Counted from the first letter of the stretch, positions 1 to 7,476 are shown. The stretch is 16,166 bases of DNA from Candidatus Hydrothermarchaeota archaeon (GCA_015520145.1 WAQR01000126.1:1-16166), one strand, 5' to 3'. Translations and numbers: made by a program. The notes: generated by a model from the letters alone, not told the origin.

Positions 1-1
1 G

Positions 2-280
2 CTCGGGAAAGAGTACACTTCCAGGCGGGTAGTGGAGTTTGTTGCTAAAGTCAGGACTGCACACCGACACATGCTTACATTTGTACGAAATCCCGGGATA
101 GAACCCACAAACAACAGGGCCGAAAGGGCACTACGGGAGCATGTTGTGATATGGAAGATTATCGGGACACTGAGAAACGAGAAGGGCACAAATATCCACG
201 AGACTGTTATGAGCTGTCTGGTTACGTGAAGACAGAAAGGCTTGAATCCATACGAGGAGATTGTTAGGCGGGTGTGCTAA
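2..280 (+). pseudogene. IS66-family transposase, C-terminal fragment with in-frame stop
   Basis: The frame is open from the left window edge and gives the C-terminal part of an IS66-type DDE transposase. The diagnostic stretch is PTNNRAERALR (about residues 35-45 of the visible part), followed by a basic/hydrophobic tail, GTLRNEKG and SCLVT. The frame stops at TGA 227-229. Read through that codon, it continues as RQKGLNPYEEIVRRVC up to TAA at 278-280. That matches the usual family ending, in which a Trp stands where the TGA is (TGG to TGA). I therefore read this as a decayed insertion sequence with a nonsense mutation about 17 codons before its natural end. The N-terminal part lies outside the window. 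It does not belong to the neighbouring operon, which ends convergently at 483. The IS66 assignment rests on recalled family motifs. Confidence 0.75.
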
Positions 281-482
281 ACACGTACAAAGGGTTAATT
301 GGACGGTCTCTATCCTGAGAGCCACTTCCACAAAGAAACAAACTTTATAAATCTTTTTTGTTTATTTAGTAACGGTATGTTTCATAAAGGCCGTCCAAAA
401 GCTCTGTATTCAAATAGGGATTAAAAAACTCTTGTCTTCGAAATTTAGTCTGATAATGTCGCCAATCCTGGTTTTATAAAGA
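281..482. other. Spacer between IS66 remnant and rps10
   Basis: No gene is seen. The left part carries an IS-end-like sequence (295-314) that recurs at 14508-14527. TTGGACGG (299-306) and CCGTCCAA (391-398) form an inverted pair. A plus-strand TATA-like stretch CTTTATAAAT lies near 343-352 but leads to no gene, only a 15-codon ORF. T runs on the plus strand (about 354-371) would stop rightward transcription. Confidence 0.5.
423..428 (-). terminator. Oligo-T terminator after rps10
   Basis: A run of six T on the minus strand lies 55 bases beyond the rps10 stop codon and is the first T run of that length downstream. Archaeal RNA polymerase terminates at such oligo-T tracts without needing a hairpin, so this is the likely 3' end of the operon transcript. 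Confidence 0.4.
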
Positions 483-791
483 CTATGACCTAAGCTCGAT
501 CTCTATATTCACTCCATCTGGCACCTTTACCCTCATTATCTGCTTCATGGTACGTTCGTCTGCCTCAATATCAATCAGCCTTTTATGAACTCTCATCTCC
601 CACCTCTCCCATGTTGCAGTCCCATCTCCTGACGGAGATTTCCTGACAGGCACCCTTAGTCTCCTGGTCGGGAGAGGGATTGGCCCTGACATATCTACCC
701 CTGTCTTTTGTGCGATCTCCTTTACCTGATCGCAGACCTCTTCCAATTTCTTGTGATCTGTTCCACTGAATTTGATTCTTGCTTTCTGCAT
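483..791 (-). CDS. rps10: 30S ribosomal protein uS10
   Basis: 102 aa, the normal length for archaeal uS10, a head protein of the small ribosomal subunit. It starts MQKARIKFSGTDHKKLEEVC and has the conserved central GPIPLPTRRLRVPVRKSPSGDG loop region (about residues 36-57), then RWEMRVHKRLIDI and a C-terminal strand ending IELRS. The ATG at 791 is the only possible start, because an in-frame TAA lies directly before it. The upstream purine stretch (AAGGGGA) is a weak, distant ribosome site. The gene is last in the operon, 62 bases after tuf, as in many archaea. It stops with TAG. Confidence 0.96.
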   Translation of the reverse strand: MQKARIKFSGTDHKKLEEVCDQVKEIAQKTGVDMSGPIPLPTRRLRVPVRKSPSGDGTATWERWEMRVHKRLIDIEADERTMKQIMRVKVPDGVNIEIELRS

Positions 792-805
792 TTACTCTAT
801 GTCCC

Positions 806-835
806 CTTGATTGCGGCAGCCTTGATTGAGGCAGG
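806..835. repeat. 15-bp tandem duplication between rps10 and tuf
   Basis: Two adjacent copies (806-820 and 821-835) of a CTTGATTG(C/A)GGCAG(C/G) unit, 13 of 15 bases identical, lie in the 62-base gap between tuf and rps10. The copy nearer rps10 contributes to its weak Shine-Dalgarno region. Confidence 0.75.
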
Positions 836-853
836 GTTTTTTTAAATTATCAA

Positions 854-2149
854 CTACTTTGCCGGAGTTATATCTACGACCATCCCGGCCGCTACAGTCG
901 AGCCCATATCTCTAATAGCGAACCGTCCCATTGGCGGGATCTCTTTTACCTTTTCAATCACCATCGGTTTTGTCGGCTCGATCCTGACGACTCCTGCATC
1001 GCCAGTTTTCAGGAACTTCGGGTTCTTCTCCAGAATATTGCCAGTACGCGGGTCAAGTTTACTGATAAGCTCGGTAAACCTGCATGCAATCTGAGAGGTA
1101 TGGGCATGGAATACCGGCGTATATCCGACAGTCAGCGCACTCGGATGCTGGAGTACCACTATCTGGGCTGTGAAATCCTTGGCCACGGTAGGCGGATTTG
1201 CAGTACTGCCGCATACATCTCCTCTCTTTATATCCTTCTTTCCAACACCTCTCACATTAAATCCGACATTATCCCCAGGCTCTGCTTTGGGGATGGTCTC
1301 ATGATGCATCTCTATTGTCTTCACTTCACCGGAGACCCCACCGGGCCGTGCAGAAGGCAAGAATATCACCTTATCGCCCGTTTTCATGACACCTGTCTCA
1401 ACCCTGCCCACAGGTACAGTACCGATTCCTGTAATAGAATATACGTCCTGGACAGGCAGGCGTAATGGAAGATCAATTGGTTTTTCTGGAATCTTTAGAT
1501 TATCAATTGCATTTAACAGGGTCGGCCCTGTCCACCACGACATATTCTCGCTCTTGCTGGTTATATTGTCACCTTTCAAACCTGCCATCGGAAGATAGGT
1601 CACCTGTTCTGGCTTATAACCGACGATCTGGAACAGCTTTTCCAACAAGTCTTTGACTTCTTCAAACTTCTTCTGGTCATAGTTTACGGCATCCATTTTA
1701 TTTATCCCGACAATAATCTGCCCGATTCCAAGCGTCCTCGACAGGAAGACGTGTTCCTTTGTCTGGGGCATAAGCCCTCCTTTTTCATCTCGCTGTGCTA
1801 CATCAACTACGAGCACCGCAGCATCTGCCTGACTTGCTCCTGTAATCATATTTTTCACGAAATCCCTGTGTCCCGGTGCATCAATGACCGTGAAATAATA
1901 TTTGTCGGTCTGGATCTTCTGGTGGGATATATCGATAGTAAGTCCTCGTGCCCGTTCTTCTTTCAGCTTGTCCATAACCCAGGCAAACTCAAAAGTCGCT
2001 TTCCCTATCTCTTCAGCATCTTTTTTATACTGTCTTATTATATGCTCGCCAATGTCTCCTTTCTCAAACAGTAATCTTCCCACAGTTGTGGACTTTCCAT
2101 GGTCTACGTGTCCAATAAACACCAGGTTTAGATGTGGTTTTTCTGCCAT
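854..2149 (-). CDS. tuf: Translation elongation factor EF-1A (EF-Tu type GTPase)
   Basis: 431 aa, full length for archaeal EF-1A, which carries aminoacyl-tRNA to the ribosomal A site as a GTP complex in the cytoplasm. The GTPase domain shows G1 GHVDHGKST (13-21), the switch region RGLTID (68-73), G3 DAPGH (90-94) and G4 NKMD (150-153). Beta-barrel domains 2 and 3 follow, with PLRLPVQDVYSITGIGTVPVGRVETG and a C-terminal RFAIRDMGSTVAAG strand. The start is ATG at 2149, six bases after a strong GGAGGT (2156-2161). It lies 134 bases after fusA, a gap with two tandem repeats and no clear TATA box, so it may be cotranscribed with the genes before it. The stop is TAG. Confidence 0.97.
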   Translation of the reverse strand: MAEKPHLNLVFIGHVDHGKSTTVGRLLFEKGDIGEHIIRQYKKDAEEIGKATFEFAWVMDKLKEERARGLTIDISHQKIQTDKYYFTVIDAPGHRDFVKNMITGASQADAAVLVVDVAQRDEKGGLMPQTKEHVFLSRTLGIGQIIVGINKMDAVNYDQKKFEEVKDLLEKLFQIVGYKPEQVTYLPMAGLKGDNITSKSENMSWWTGPTLLNAIDNLKIPEKPIDLPLRLPVQDVYSITGIGTVPVGRVETGVMKTGDKVIFLPSARPGGVSGEVKTIEMHHETIPKAEPGDNVGFNVRGVGKKDIKRGDVCGSTANPPTVAKDFTAQIVVLQHPSALTVGYTPVFHAHTSQIACRFTELISKLDPRTGNILEKNPKFLKTGDAGVVRIEPTKPMVIEKVKEIPPMGRFAIRDMGSTVAAGMVVDITPAK

Positions 2150-2189
2150 TTTTTTACCTCCAATTTTTAAACATTGTGAATCTTATTTT

Positions 2190-2217
2190 CATTTATTTCT
2201 ATCCATTCATTTCTATC
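2190..2217. repeat. 14-bp tandem duplication between tuf and fusA
   Basis: Adjacent copies CATTTATTTCTATC (2190-2203) and CATTCATTTCTATC (2204-2217) differ at one base. They lie in the AT-rich leader before tuf. Confidence 0.8.
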
Positions 2218-2226
2218 TTATGTATT

Positions 2227-2256
2227 TTTAATCTATGTTTCTTTAATCTATGTTTC
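2227..2256. repeat. 15-bp perfect tandem duplication between tuf and fusA
   Basis: TTTAATCTATGTTTC occurs twice head to tail (2227-2241 and 2242-2256) with no mismatch. It is the second tandem duplication in this 134-base gap. A perfect copy suggests a recent event. Confidence 0.85.
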
Positions 2257-2283
2257 TGTGTGAGTAGGAATTTTCAAGCTTGA

Positions 2284-4440
2284 TTAATTTAAACCTTTCC
2301 TTTCCCGTATCTTCTTGACTATCTGTTCCTGGAGTTCTGCGGGGAGCTTTTCGAATCCTACGAACTCTGTCGACCATAATGCACGCCCTTCTGTAGCAGA
2401 CCTGATATCGCTGGCAAAGCCAAACATCTCGGCTATCGGGCATTTTGCTTCTATTATCATCAAATCGCCTTCCTGGCGCATATCGATTATCTGGCCTCTC
2501 CTGCTCTGGATTTCCCTTGTACCTGCACCCATATAACTCTGGGGAACATGGATAAAAACTTTTTGCTTTGGCTCCATGATGATCGTGCGCGCCTGGACCA
2601 TTGCCTCTCTTATTGCAGTTCTCACTGCAGGGATGACCTGTGCAGGACCCCTGTGAATCGCATCCTCGTGGAGCTTTGCATCGATCAGCTTTACCTTGAC
2701 GGCAATGACCTTTTCTTTTGCAAGCGGTCCGTTGTCCATTGCCTCATGGAACCCTTCCTGTATCAACGACCGGACCTCGTTGAGATACTGGATACCTTTT
2801 GTAACGTCTGTCAGGATATTGTTCTCATAGACCTCAACAATCCCTCTGGCATCGATCTTATTCATGTAAGGTAAAAATGCCTTTCCAAGCTCCTTTCCTT
2901 TCAGCCTGGAGGGTTTTATTTCTCCTGCACGTAATGCTTCAAAGGCCTCTTTCTCCAGAGGTTCGACTGTAAAGTAGAATTTGTTGTGTTTGTTAGGTGA
3001 TTTCCCTTCCACAGTCTGGCTTGTCCCTTCAACGGTCTCCCTGTACACAACTATCGGCGGAGACACTTCAATATCTACTCCACGTTCTTTTATCCTGTAT
3101 TCGATGATCTCAAGGTGCAGCTCTCCCATACCGGAGATCAGATGTTCGCCGGTCTCCTCGTCTATCTGGACTTTCAGTGTGGGGTCTTCCCTTTCCATAA
3201 TCTGGAGTACTTCAATGAGTTTCGGCAGGTCTTTCATGTTCTTGGCTTCGACTGCCACGGTCACCACGGGTTCTGATGTATGCTTCATCTCTTCAAAAGG
3301 CTCAATTTTAGTATCTGCATCTGTCACAGTCTCGCCCGCCCTGATGTTCTTTAATCCAGTGACCATTGCGATGTTCCCTGCTACCACGTATTCTGTCGGC
3401 ATCCTCTCCGGACCAAAGTATATACCAACCTGCTGGGTCCGTGCATTGGACTTGAGGTTGTGCAGATATACTTCACTGCTCCGTTTCAATGTCCCGGAGA
3501 ATATCCTGCCTGTCGCTACCTCGCCTGCCTGAGGGTCTATCCTCAAATCAGTTATCATCATTGCGAATTTTCCGTTCTTATCACAGTTTAGCATAGCCTT
3601 CCCATTTTCACTTTCAATATCACCCGGCCATATATTCGGGATCCTGTATTTCTGTGCGACCAGGGGGTTTGGCAGATGTCTTGTAACCATGTCCAGAATC
3701 ACTTCGTGAATCTTTGCCTTTTTTGCAAGTTCTTTTTGTTTTCCTTTAACATTGTATTCTATGACATCTTTGAATGTTATTCCAGTCTCTTTCATGAGCA
3801 GGACGTTGATTGCCCAGTTATTATATGCAGAACCAAAAGAAACACTCCCATCATCCACTCTAACCTGCCATTTCTTCTTGAACTCGTCAGGCGCCATTGC
3901 CCGCACAATCTTATTGAATTCAGATATTATATCCAGAAATCTCTTCTGCATCCCTTCAGGGGTGAGTCTTAGCTCATTTATCAGCCTATCGACCTTATTT
4001 ATGAAAAGTACAGGTCTTACCCGTTCTTTTAGAGCCTGCCGCAGGACAGTCTCGGTCTGCGGCATTGCACCTTCACACGCGCAAACGACAACAACAACTC
4101 CATCGACAGCTCTCATTGCCCGTGTTACATTGCCACCAAAATCGACATGCCCCGGGGTGTCTATCATATTTATCAGATAACTTTTACCTTTATATTCGTG
4201 AACCATGGAGATGTTGGCAGAATCGATTGTTATCCCCCTCTGCTGTTCCTGGACATCTGAATCGAGATAGAGCTGGTGGCCTGCAAGTTCTTCAGAGATC
4301 ATCCCTGCACCAGCGAGGATATTGTCGCTCAACGTCGTCTTGCCGTGGTCTATGTGGGCAACAATCCCCATGTTCCTGATCTGTTCCGGCTGGTCCATCA
4401 GCTTGGATATCTTTTCTGCCATCTTTTCGCGTCTGCCCAT
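2284..4440 (-). CDS. fusA: Translation elongation factor EF-2
   Basis: 718 aa, close to the roughly 730 aa usual for archaeal EF-2, the GTPase that drives ribosomal translocation. The G domain shows G1 AHIDHGKTT (28-36), switch I RGITID (68-73), G3 DTPGH (94-98) and G4 NKVD (148-151). Domain IV carries AIHRGPAQ, whose His596 is the expected diphthamide site, the residue modified in archaea and eukaryotes. The N-terminal MGRREKM matches the family start. The ATG at 4440 is seven bases after AGGTGG (4448-4453), which overlaps the rps7 stop codon, so translation is probably coupled. The gap to rps7 is 11 bases. The stop is TAA. Confidence 0.98.
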   Translation of the reverse strand: MGRREKMAEKISKLMDQPEQIRNMGIVAHIDHGKTTLSDNILAGAGMISEELAGHQLYLDSDVQEQQRGITIDSANISMVHEYKGKSYLINMIDTPGHVDFGGNVTRAMRAVDGVVVVVCACEGAMPQTETVLRQALKERVRPVLFINKVDRLINELRLTPEGMQKRFLDIISEFNKIVRAMAPDEFKKKWQVRVDDGSVSFGSAYNNWAINVLLMKETGITFKDVIEYNVKGKQKELAKKAKIHEVILDMVTRHLPNPLVAQKYRIPNIWPGDIESENGKAMLNCDKNGKFAMMITDLRIDPQAGEVATGRIFSGTLKRSSEVYLHNLKSNARTQQVGIYFGPERMPTEYVVAGNIAMVTGLKNIRAGETVTDADTKIEPFEEMKHTSEPVVTVAVEAKNMKDLPKLIEVLQIMEREDPTLKVQIDEETGEHLISGMGELHLEIIEYRIKERGVDIEVSPPIVVYRETVEGTSQTVEGKSPNKHNKFYFTVEPLEKEAFEALRAGEIKPSRLKGKELGKAFLPYMNKIDARGIVEVYENNILTDVTKGIQYLNEVRSLIQEGFHEAMDNGPLAKEKVIAVKVKLIDAKLHEDAIHRGPAQVIPAVRTAIREAMVQARTIIMEPKQKVFIHVPQSYMGAGTREIQSRRGQIIDMRQEGDLMIIEAKCPIAEMFGFASDIRSATEGRALWSTEFVGFEKLPAELQEQIVKKIRERKGLN

Positions 4441-4451
4441 TGATTAACCAC

Positions 4452-5069
4452 CTACCTCGCTGCTTTAGAGATCCTCTCGATCTCTTCTTTTTTGGCAATT
4501 GAAAAACACTTCAGGTCATAATTTGCGGCAGCGATTATCTCGGATGCAAGCGCGTTTTGAATAGATTTTTTTGTCCTAAATGCGGATTTTGCTGCACCTA
4601 CCGTGATGAGCCTGAGCGAAATATCAAGCCGCCTCATAGGCGATACGTCAACGCTCTGGTGATACGCAATACCGCCGTACTTTATCCTGGTAGTCTCCTC
4701 TCTGGGCGACGCGTTCGAAAGGGCATATATAAGGACCTGAATAGGGTTCTTGCCAGTCTTTTTCTCGATAATCTGTAATGCTTCTTTTACTATATTATAT
4801 GCCTTTATCTTCTTGCCGGTATTCCGACCGCTCGTCCTTTTGTGTTTTTTTCCGTCATGACCTGTGACAGAGATCCTGTTTATGAGCCTCTCCACAATTG
4901 AGACTTCTGATTTCCCGAAAGGTTTTGTATGCCGCCCTCCACTGTGAGGTAGATATACAGGTCTAAGATTTATATATCTTTTAAGTCCCGGGTCACGGAC
5001 CTCGACCTCACTTAGATCCCATATCCCAAATACTTTCATATCCTTGACCATGTTGACCATATCCGTCAT
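4452..5069 (-). CDS. rps7: 30S ribosomal protein uS7
   Basis: 205 aa, typical of archaeal uS7, which nucleates assembly of the small-subunit head. It has an archaeal N-terminal extension (MKVFGIWDLSEVEVRDPGL), then LRPVYLPHSGGRHTKPFGK, the KTGKNPIQVLIYALSNASPREETTRIKYGG core and the C-terminal helix LASEIIAAANYDLKCFSIAKKEEIERI. The ATG at 5069 is seven bases after AGGTGATG (5077-5084), a copy of the rps12 end produced by a 17-bp tandem duplication. Other Met codons follow at residues 4 and 7, but this one has the best-placed ribosome site. It lies 26 bases after rps12 and ends in TAG. Confidence 0.97.
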   Translation of the reverse strand: MTDMVNMVKDMKVFGIWDLSEVEVRDPGLKRYINLRPVYLPHSGGRHTKPFGKSEVSIVERLINRISVTGHDGKKHKRTSGRNTGKKIKAYNIVKEALQIIEKKTGKNPIQVLIYALSNASPREETTRIKYGGIAYHQSVDVSPMRRLDISLRLITVGAAKSAFRTKKSIQNALASEIIAAANYDLKCFSIAKKEEIERISKAAR

Positions 5070-5075
5070 CGTACT

Positions 5076-5109
5076 TCATCACCTGATTGACCTCATCACC
5101 TGATTGGCT
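5076..5109. repeat. 17-bp tandem duplication spanning the rps12 stop
   Basis: Two adjacent copies, 5076-5092 and 5093-5109, begin with the same 14 bases (TCATCACCTGATTG on plus). The right copy holds the last codons and TGA stop of rps12. The left copy lies in the gap and supplies the AGGTGATG Shine-Dalgarno site of rps7. Confidence 0.85.
5077..5084 (-). promoter_or_regulatory. Shine-Dalgarno site of rps7 (duplicated from rps12 end)
   Basis: AGGTGATG on the minus strand, seven bases before the rps7 ATG, is complementary to the usual archaeal 16S 3' end. The same sequence 17 bases upstream spans the rps12 stop codon. Confidence 0.75.
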
Positions 5110-5533
5110 TCTCCTTCCTTCCTCTTACAAGCTCGAGTAATGGAACGTTGTTGACACTTATAACTTTAAATCTTACACCTGATATGTCTCCCATACTCCC
5201 GCCTTTCCGTCCGCCTATCCCGTCTATTATGACCTCGTCGTGTTCGTCGATAAAGTTTATTGCACCGTTTCCAGGCGTGAATGCTGTAACCTGCCTCCCA
5301 CTTTTTATCAACTGGACTCGCACACACTTCCTTATTGCCGAATTTGGCTGTTTTGCCTCAATACCTACTTTCTCAAGAACGATACCTCTGGCCATTGGCG
5401 CTCCTTCAAGTGGATTTGATTTCTCTTTGAGTTTTAAGACTCTCTGTTTATATTTCTGGCTGTTCCACCTGAATTTCTGCCTTCTGGATTTCAGTTTCTT
5501 TCCTGCAAATTCCCCTGTAGGTTTTTTTGCCAT
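5096..5533 (-). CDS. rps12: 30S ribosomal protein uS12
   Basis: 145 aa, the usual archaeal length. uS12 lies at the decoding centre of the small subunit and affects accuracy. Hallmarks are the basic N-terminus (KKLKSRRQKFRW), ARGIVLEKVGIEAKQPNSAIRKCVRVQL (about residues 48-75) with the universal PNSAIRK, and TAFTPGNGAINFIDEHDEV. The ATG at 5533 is four bases after GAGGTGA (5538-5544). The gene follows nusA by 29 bases, and that junction contains a tandem duplication over the nusA stop. The TGA stop is immediately repeated by another TGA in frame. Confidence 0.97.
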   Translation of the reverse strand: MAKKPTGEFAGKKLKSRRQKFRWNSQKYKQRVLKLKEKSNPLEGAPMARGIVLEKVGIEAKQPNSAIRKCVRVQLIKSGRQVTAFTPGNGAINFIDEHDEVIIDGIGGRKGGSMGDISGVRFKVISVNNVPLLELVRGRKEKPIR

Positions 5534-5542
5534 TTCGTCACC

Positions 5543-5568
5543 TCATAGGTCAATTTCATAGGTCATCT
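5543..5568. repeat. 13-bp tandem duplication spanning the nusA stop
   Basis: Copies 5543-5555 and 5556-5568 share TCATAGGTCA plus one further base (11 of 13 identical). The right copy covers the TGA of nusA and the left one lies in the gap before rps12, next to its Shine-Dalgarno site. Confidence 0.65.
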
Positions 5569-5985
5569 TGTAATAATATCGCTGATTTTATGATGCCTTT
5601 TAGCAAGCATTTTCACTTTCATCATCTGATTCCTTCCGTTTGCCATCGCTTTGTCTCTATCATCGATATCGACGTGGACTATTTTTTTACCCTCATTTTC
5701 TGTAAGCAGGACATTTTTTATCCTGTAGGGATGGAACAGGTTCTTTACAAATTCTGCCGGGTCGTCAGAGTACTCGAATACCTCGACCTTTTTCCCAATG
5801 ACCTGCCTGACTTTCTGGATATTTGTTCCTTTTTTCCCGATGGCCAGACCCATATCACCTTTTTTAACAACAAAAACAATTTTGTTTTCGTATTTTGAGG
5901 CTATGCAGTCTTTTATAAATGCACCTGTTATCTTTTCAAACAGAGAAATGTATCTTATCTCCTCAGCGGAAAGCTTTACCTCCAT
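5563..5985 (-). CDS. nusA: NusA-type KH-domain transcription factor
   Basis: 140 aa, the short archaeal NusA form made only of two KH RNA-binding domains, without the bacterial N-terminal polymerase-binding region. KH1 carries a clear GXXG loop, IGKKG (49-53), followed by TNIQKVRQVIGKKVEVFEY. The second KH unit runs from about residue 86 to 135 and ends KMLAKRHHKISDII, but at the expected GXXG position it reads ANGR (about 115-118), so that loop looks degenerate. The ATG at 5985 is ten bases after GGAGA (5996-6000). It lies 31 bases after rpl30e, a position conserved in archaeal operons. Its exact role in transcription in archaea is not settled. Confidence 0.93.
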   Translation of the reverse strand: MEVKLSAEEIRYISLFEKITGAFIKDCIASKYENKIVFVVKKGDMGLAIGKKGTNIQKVRQVIGKKVEVFEYSDDPAEFVKNLFHPYRIKNVLLTENEGKKIVHVDIDDRDKAMANGRNQMMKVKMLAKRHHKISDIITR

Positions 5986-6000
5986 AATCTTGCTGTCTCC

Positions 6001-6032
6001 TTATTTTCCGCACAGTTTATTTCCCGCACAGT
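6001..6032. repeat. 16-bp tandem duplication spanning the rpl30e stop
   Basis: TTATTTTCCGCACAGT (6001-6016) and TTATTTCCCGCACAGT (6017-6032) are adjacent and differ at one base. The right copy is the last five codons and TAA of rpl30e. The left copy repeats it, including a second in-register TAA, in the gap before nusA. Confidence 0.88.
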
Positions 6033-6316
6033 TCGAGGATGTCTGAATCACCTGCCTTCACGACACCCAGCATCGATATAATGAAGGGTTTTCCGCAAAC
6101 AGATCCAAGTTCAACACCTGTACCTGAAAATTCATAAACAGAAACATCACAAAGCCTGGCAAAATGTTTCAAGTCACGTTCCAGGTCTGGCGGGCAATTT
6201 TCAGCCATGATTACGAGTTTTACCTCATTGTTTCTCACTGCCCTTAAAGTCTCTCGTTCACCGAATATCACCTCTCCGGTGTCTACAGCCGTCCTAATAG
6301 CTTTTTCTACGTTCAT
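6017..6316 (-). CDS. rpl30e: 50S ribosomal protein eL30
   Basis: 99 aa, the normal length for the archaeal/eukaryotic eL30 family (L7Ae-like fold), a large-subunit protein. Visible family features are the N-terminal helix EKAIRTAVDTGEVIFGERETLRAVRNNEVKLVIMAENCP and the later strand VSVYEFSGTGVELGSVCGKPF, with GVVKAGDSDIL near the C-terminus. The ATG overlaps the rpoA2 stop by four bases (ATGA, 6313-6316), so translation is probably coupled. The position between rpoA2 and nusA is the conserved one. The stop is TAA, followed by the duplicated copy described at 6001-6032. Confidence 0.95.
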   Translation of the reverse strand: MNVEKAIRTAVDTGEVIFGERETLRAVRNNEVKLVIMAENCPPDLERDLKHFARLCDVSVYEFSGTGVELGSVCGKPFIISMLGVVKAGDSDILELCGK

Positions 6317-7473
6317 TTGTATCCATTCCTCTTCATTGTGATATCGACCATCCCTGTTCCAAGCCTGACAGGTCTTCCTACAATCACGTTTTCTACAATA
6401 CCGCTTAGCTCTTCAATCTCTCCTTTAAGGCCTGCTTTTAGGAGGTGGTCTACAGTAATCTCAAATGCAGCTCTTGCAAGGACCGATGCCTTTTCCCTGG
6501 ATACTCCGTGCCGTCCTATGGCCTTTACCGTACCGTCAACAGTCATCATATCTGCTATTAACATCAGATGCCTGACATCCACTCTCAGCCCCTGTTCATC
6601 CAGGGTATCCAGGGTTTCGTTTATTATCGCGTTCCTTGCAGCTTCGATACCAAGGACCTTTTCGATTTCAAGGATGTCGTTGGTCTTTGTCTTTGTTATA
6701 TCAACACCGGGGATTTTTAAAACATCTTTTAGGCTTGAACCTTCTGTATAAATTATATACTCGTCTCCCTCCTTTCGCATAACCACCCTCTTTACTCCTT
6801 TTATCCCTCTAAGATAGATCTCTTTCGCCTTGTTTGATAGTCGTCTCATCTCTTTTAGGGAAGGTGCCTCGGTTTTCGGGTTTAGATGTACCCTGTCCTC
6901 GTCCCATGTTATCTCTACTTTAAGTGACCCGAGTTTTTCCACAACTCGTTCAGTGGTTATGCCTCTTCTTGACATCTCGTCCTTGTCCAGTATCAGGGTT
7001 ATCTTGGACTCGATCCTGTCAATTTCTGTCTTCTTAATAACGTCGCCGGTTGTTACAGTTTCAATTATCTTCGCTACTTCTTTTGCCTTTTCCCTGTCTT
7101 TTGCATATTCTTCCACGAGATAGATGGTCATGGTCGGTGTGGAGGGGATCTTCCTTGCATCAACTATCTCGATTATCCTCGGCAGGCCGAGTGTAACGTT
7201 TAACTCGGCAACCCCTGCATAGTGGAAGGTTCTCATGGTCATCTGGGTTGACGGTTCGCCCATGCTCTGGGCTGCGACTACCCCCACAGCCTCGCCTGGC
7301 TCTACTATGCAGTATTCATATCTCCTTTTAATCTCGTCTATTATTTTATCAAGCTCTTTTTTCGATACCTTAATATTCAAAAGCTCTTTTTCCAGGTCTG
7401 ATATGATTACATCAGGGATATCGCCTTTGAGTGTTTCAAGGGTCTTTTTGATACTTTCTTTTGTAAGCGCCAT
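6313..7473 (-). CDS. rpoA2: DNA-directed RNA polymerase subunit A'' (Rpo1C)
   Basis: 386 aa, typical for A'', the C-terminal part of the largest subunit, which is split in archaea. EPGEAVGVVAAQSMGEPSTQ (58-77) and MTMRTFHYAGVAELNVTLGLPRIIEI form the trigger-loop/bridge region that closes over the incoming nucleotide. The C-terminal part has the conserved DVRHLMLIADMMTVDGTVKAIGRHG stretch with SREKASVLARAAFE. The ATG at 7473 is three bases after the rpoA1 stop, with GGAGG (7484-7488) inside the rpoA1 end serving as ribosome site. It ends in TGA overlapping rpl30e. Confidence 0.98.
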   Translation of the reverse strand: MALTKESIKKTLETLKGDIPDVIISDLEKELLNIKVSKKELDKIIDEIKRRYEYCIVEPGEAVGVVAAQSMGEPSTQMTMRTFHYAGVAELNVTLGLPRIIEIVDARKIPSTPTMTIYLVEEYAKDREKAKEVAKIIETVTTGDVIKKTEIDRIESKITLILDKDEMSRRGITTERVVEKLGSLKVEITWDEDRVHLNPKTEAPSLKEMRRLSNKAKEIYLRGIKGVKRVVMRKEGDEYIIYTEGSSLKDVLKIPGVDITKTKTNDILEIEKVLGIEAARNAIINETLDTLDEQGLRVDVRHLMLIADMMTVDGTVKAIGRHGVSREKASVLARAAFEITVDHLLKAGLKGEIEELSGIVENVIVGRPVRLGTGMVDITMKRNGYK

Positions 7474-7476
7474 ATC

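Noticed and set aside
344..480. Gene driven by the plus-strand TATA-like site at about 343-352
   Set aside because: The only following ORF is 15 codons and the region then runs into the convergent rps10 end.
2981..3532. 183-codon plus-strand open frame opposite fusA
   Set aside because: It is antisense to the EF-2 coding sequence with no signal of its own.
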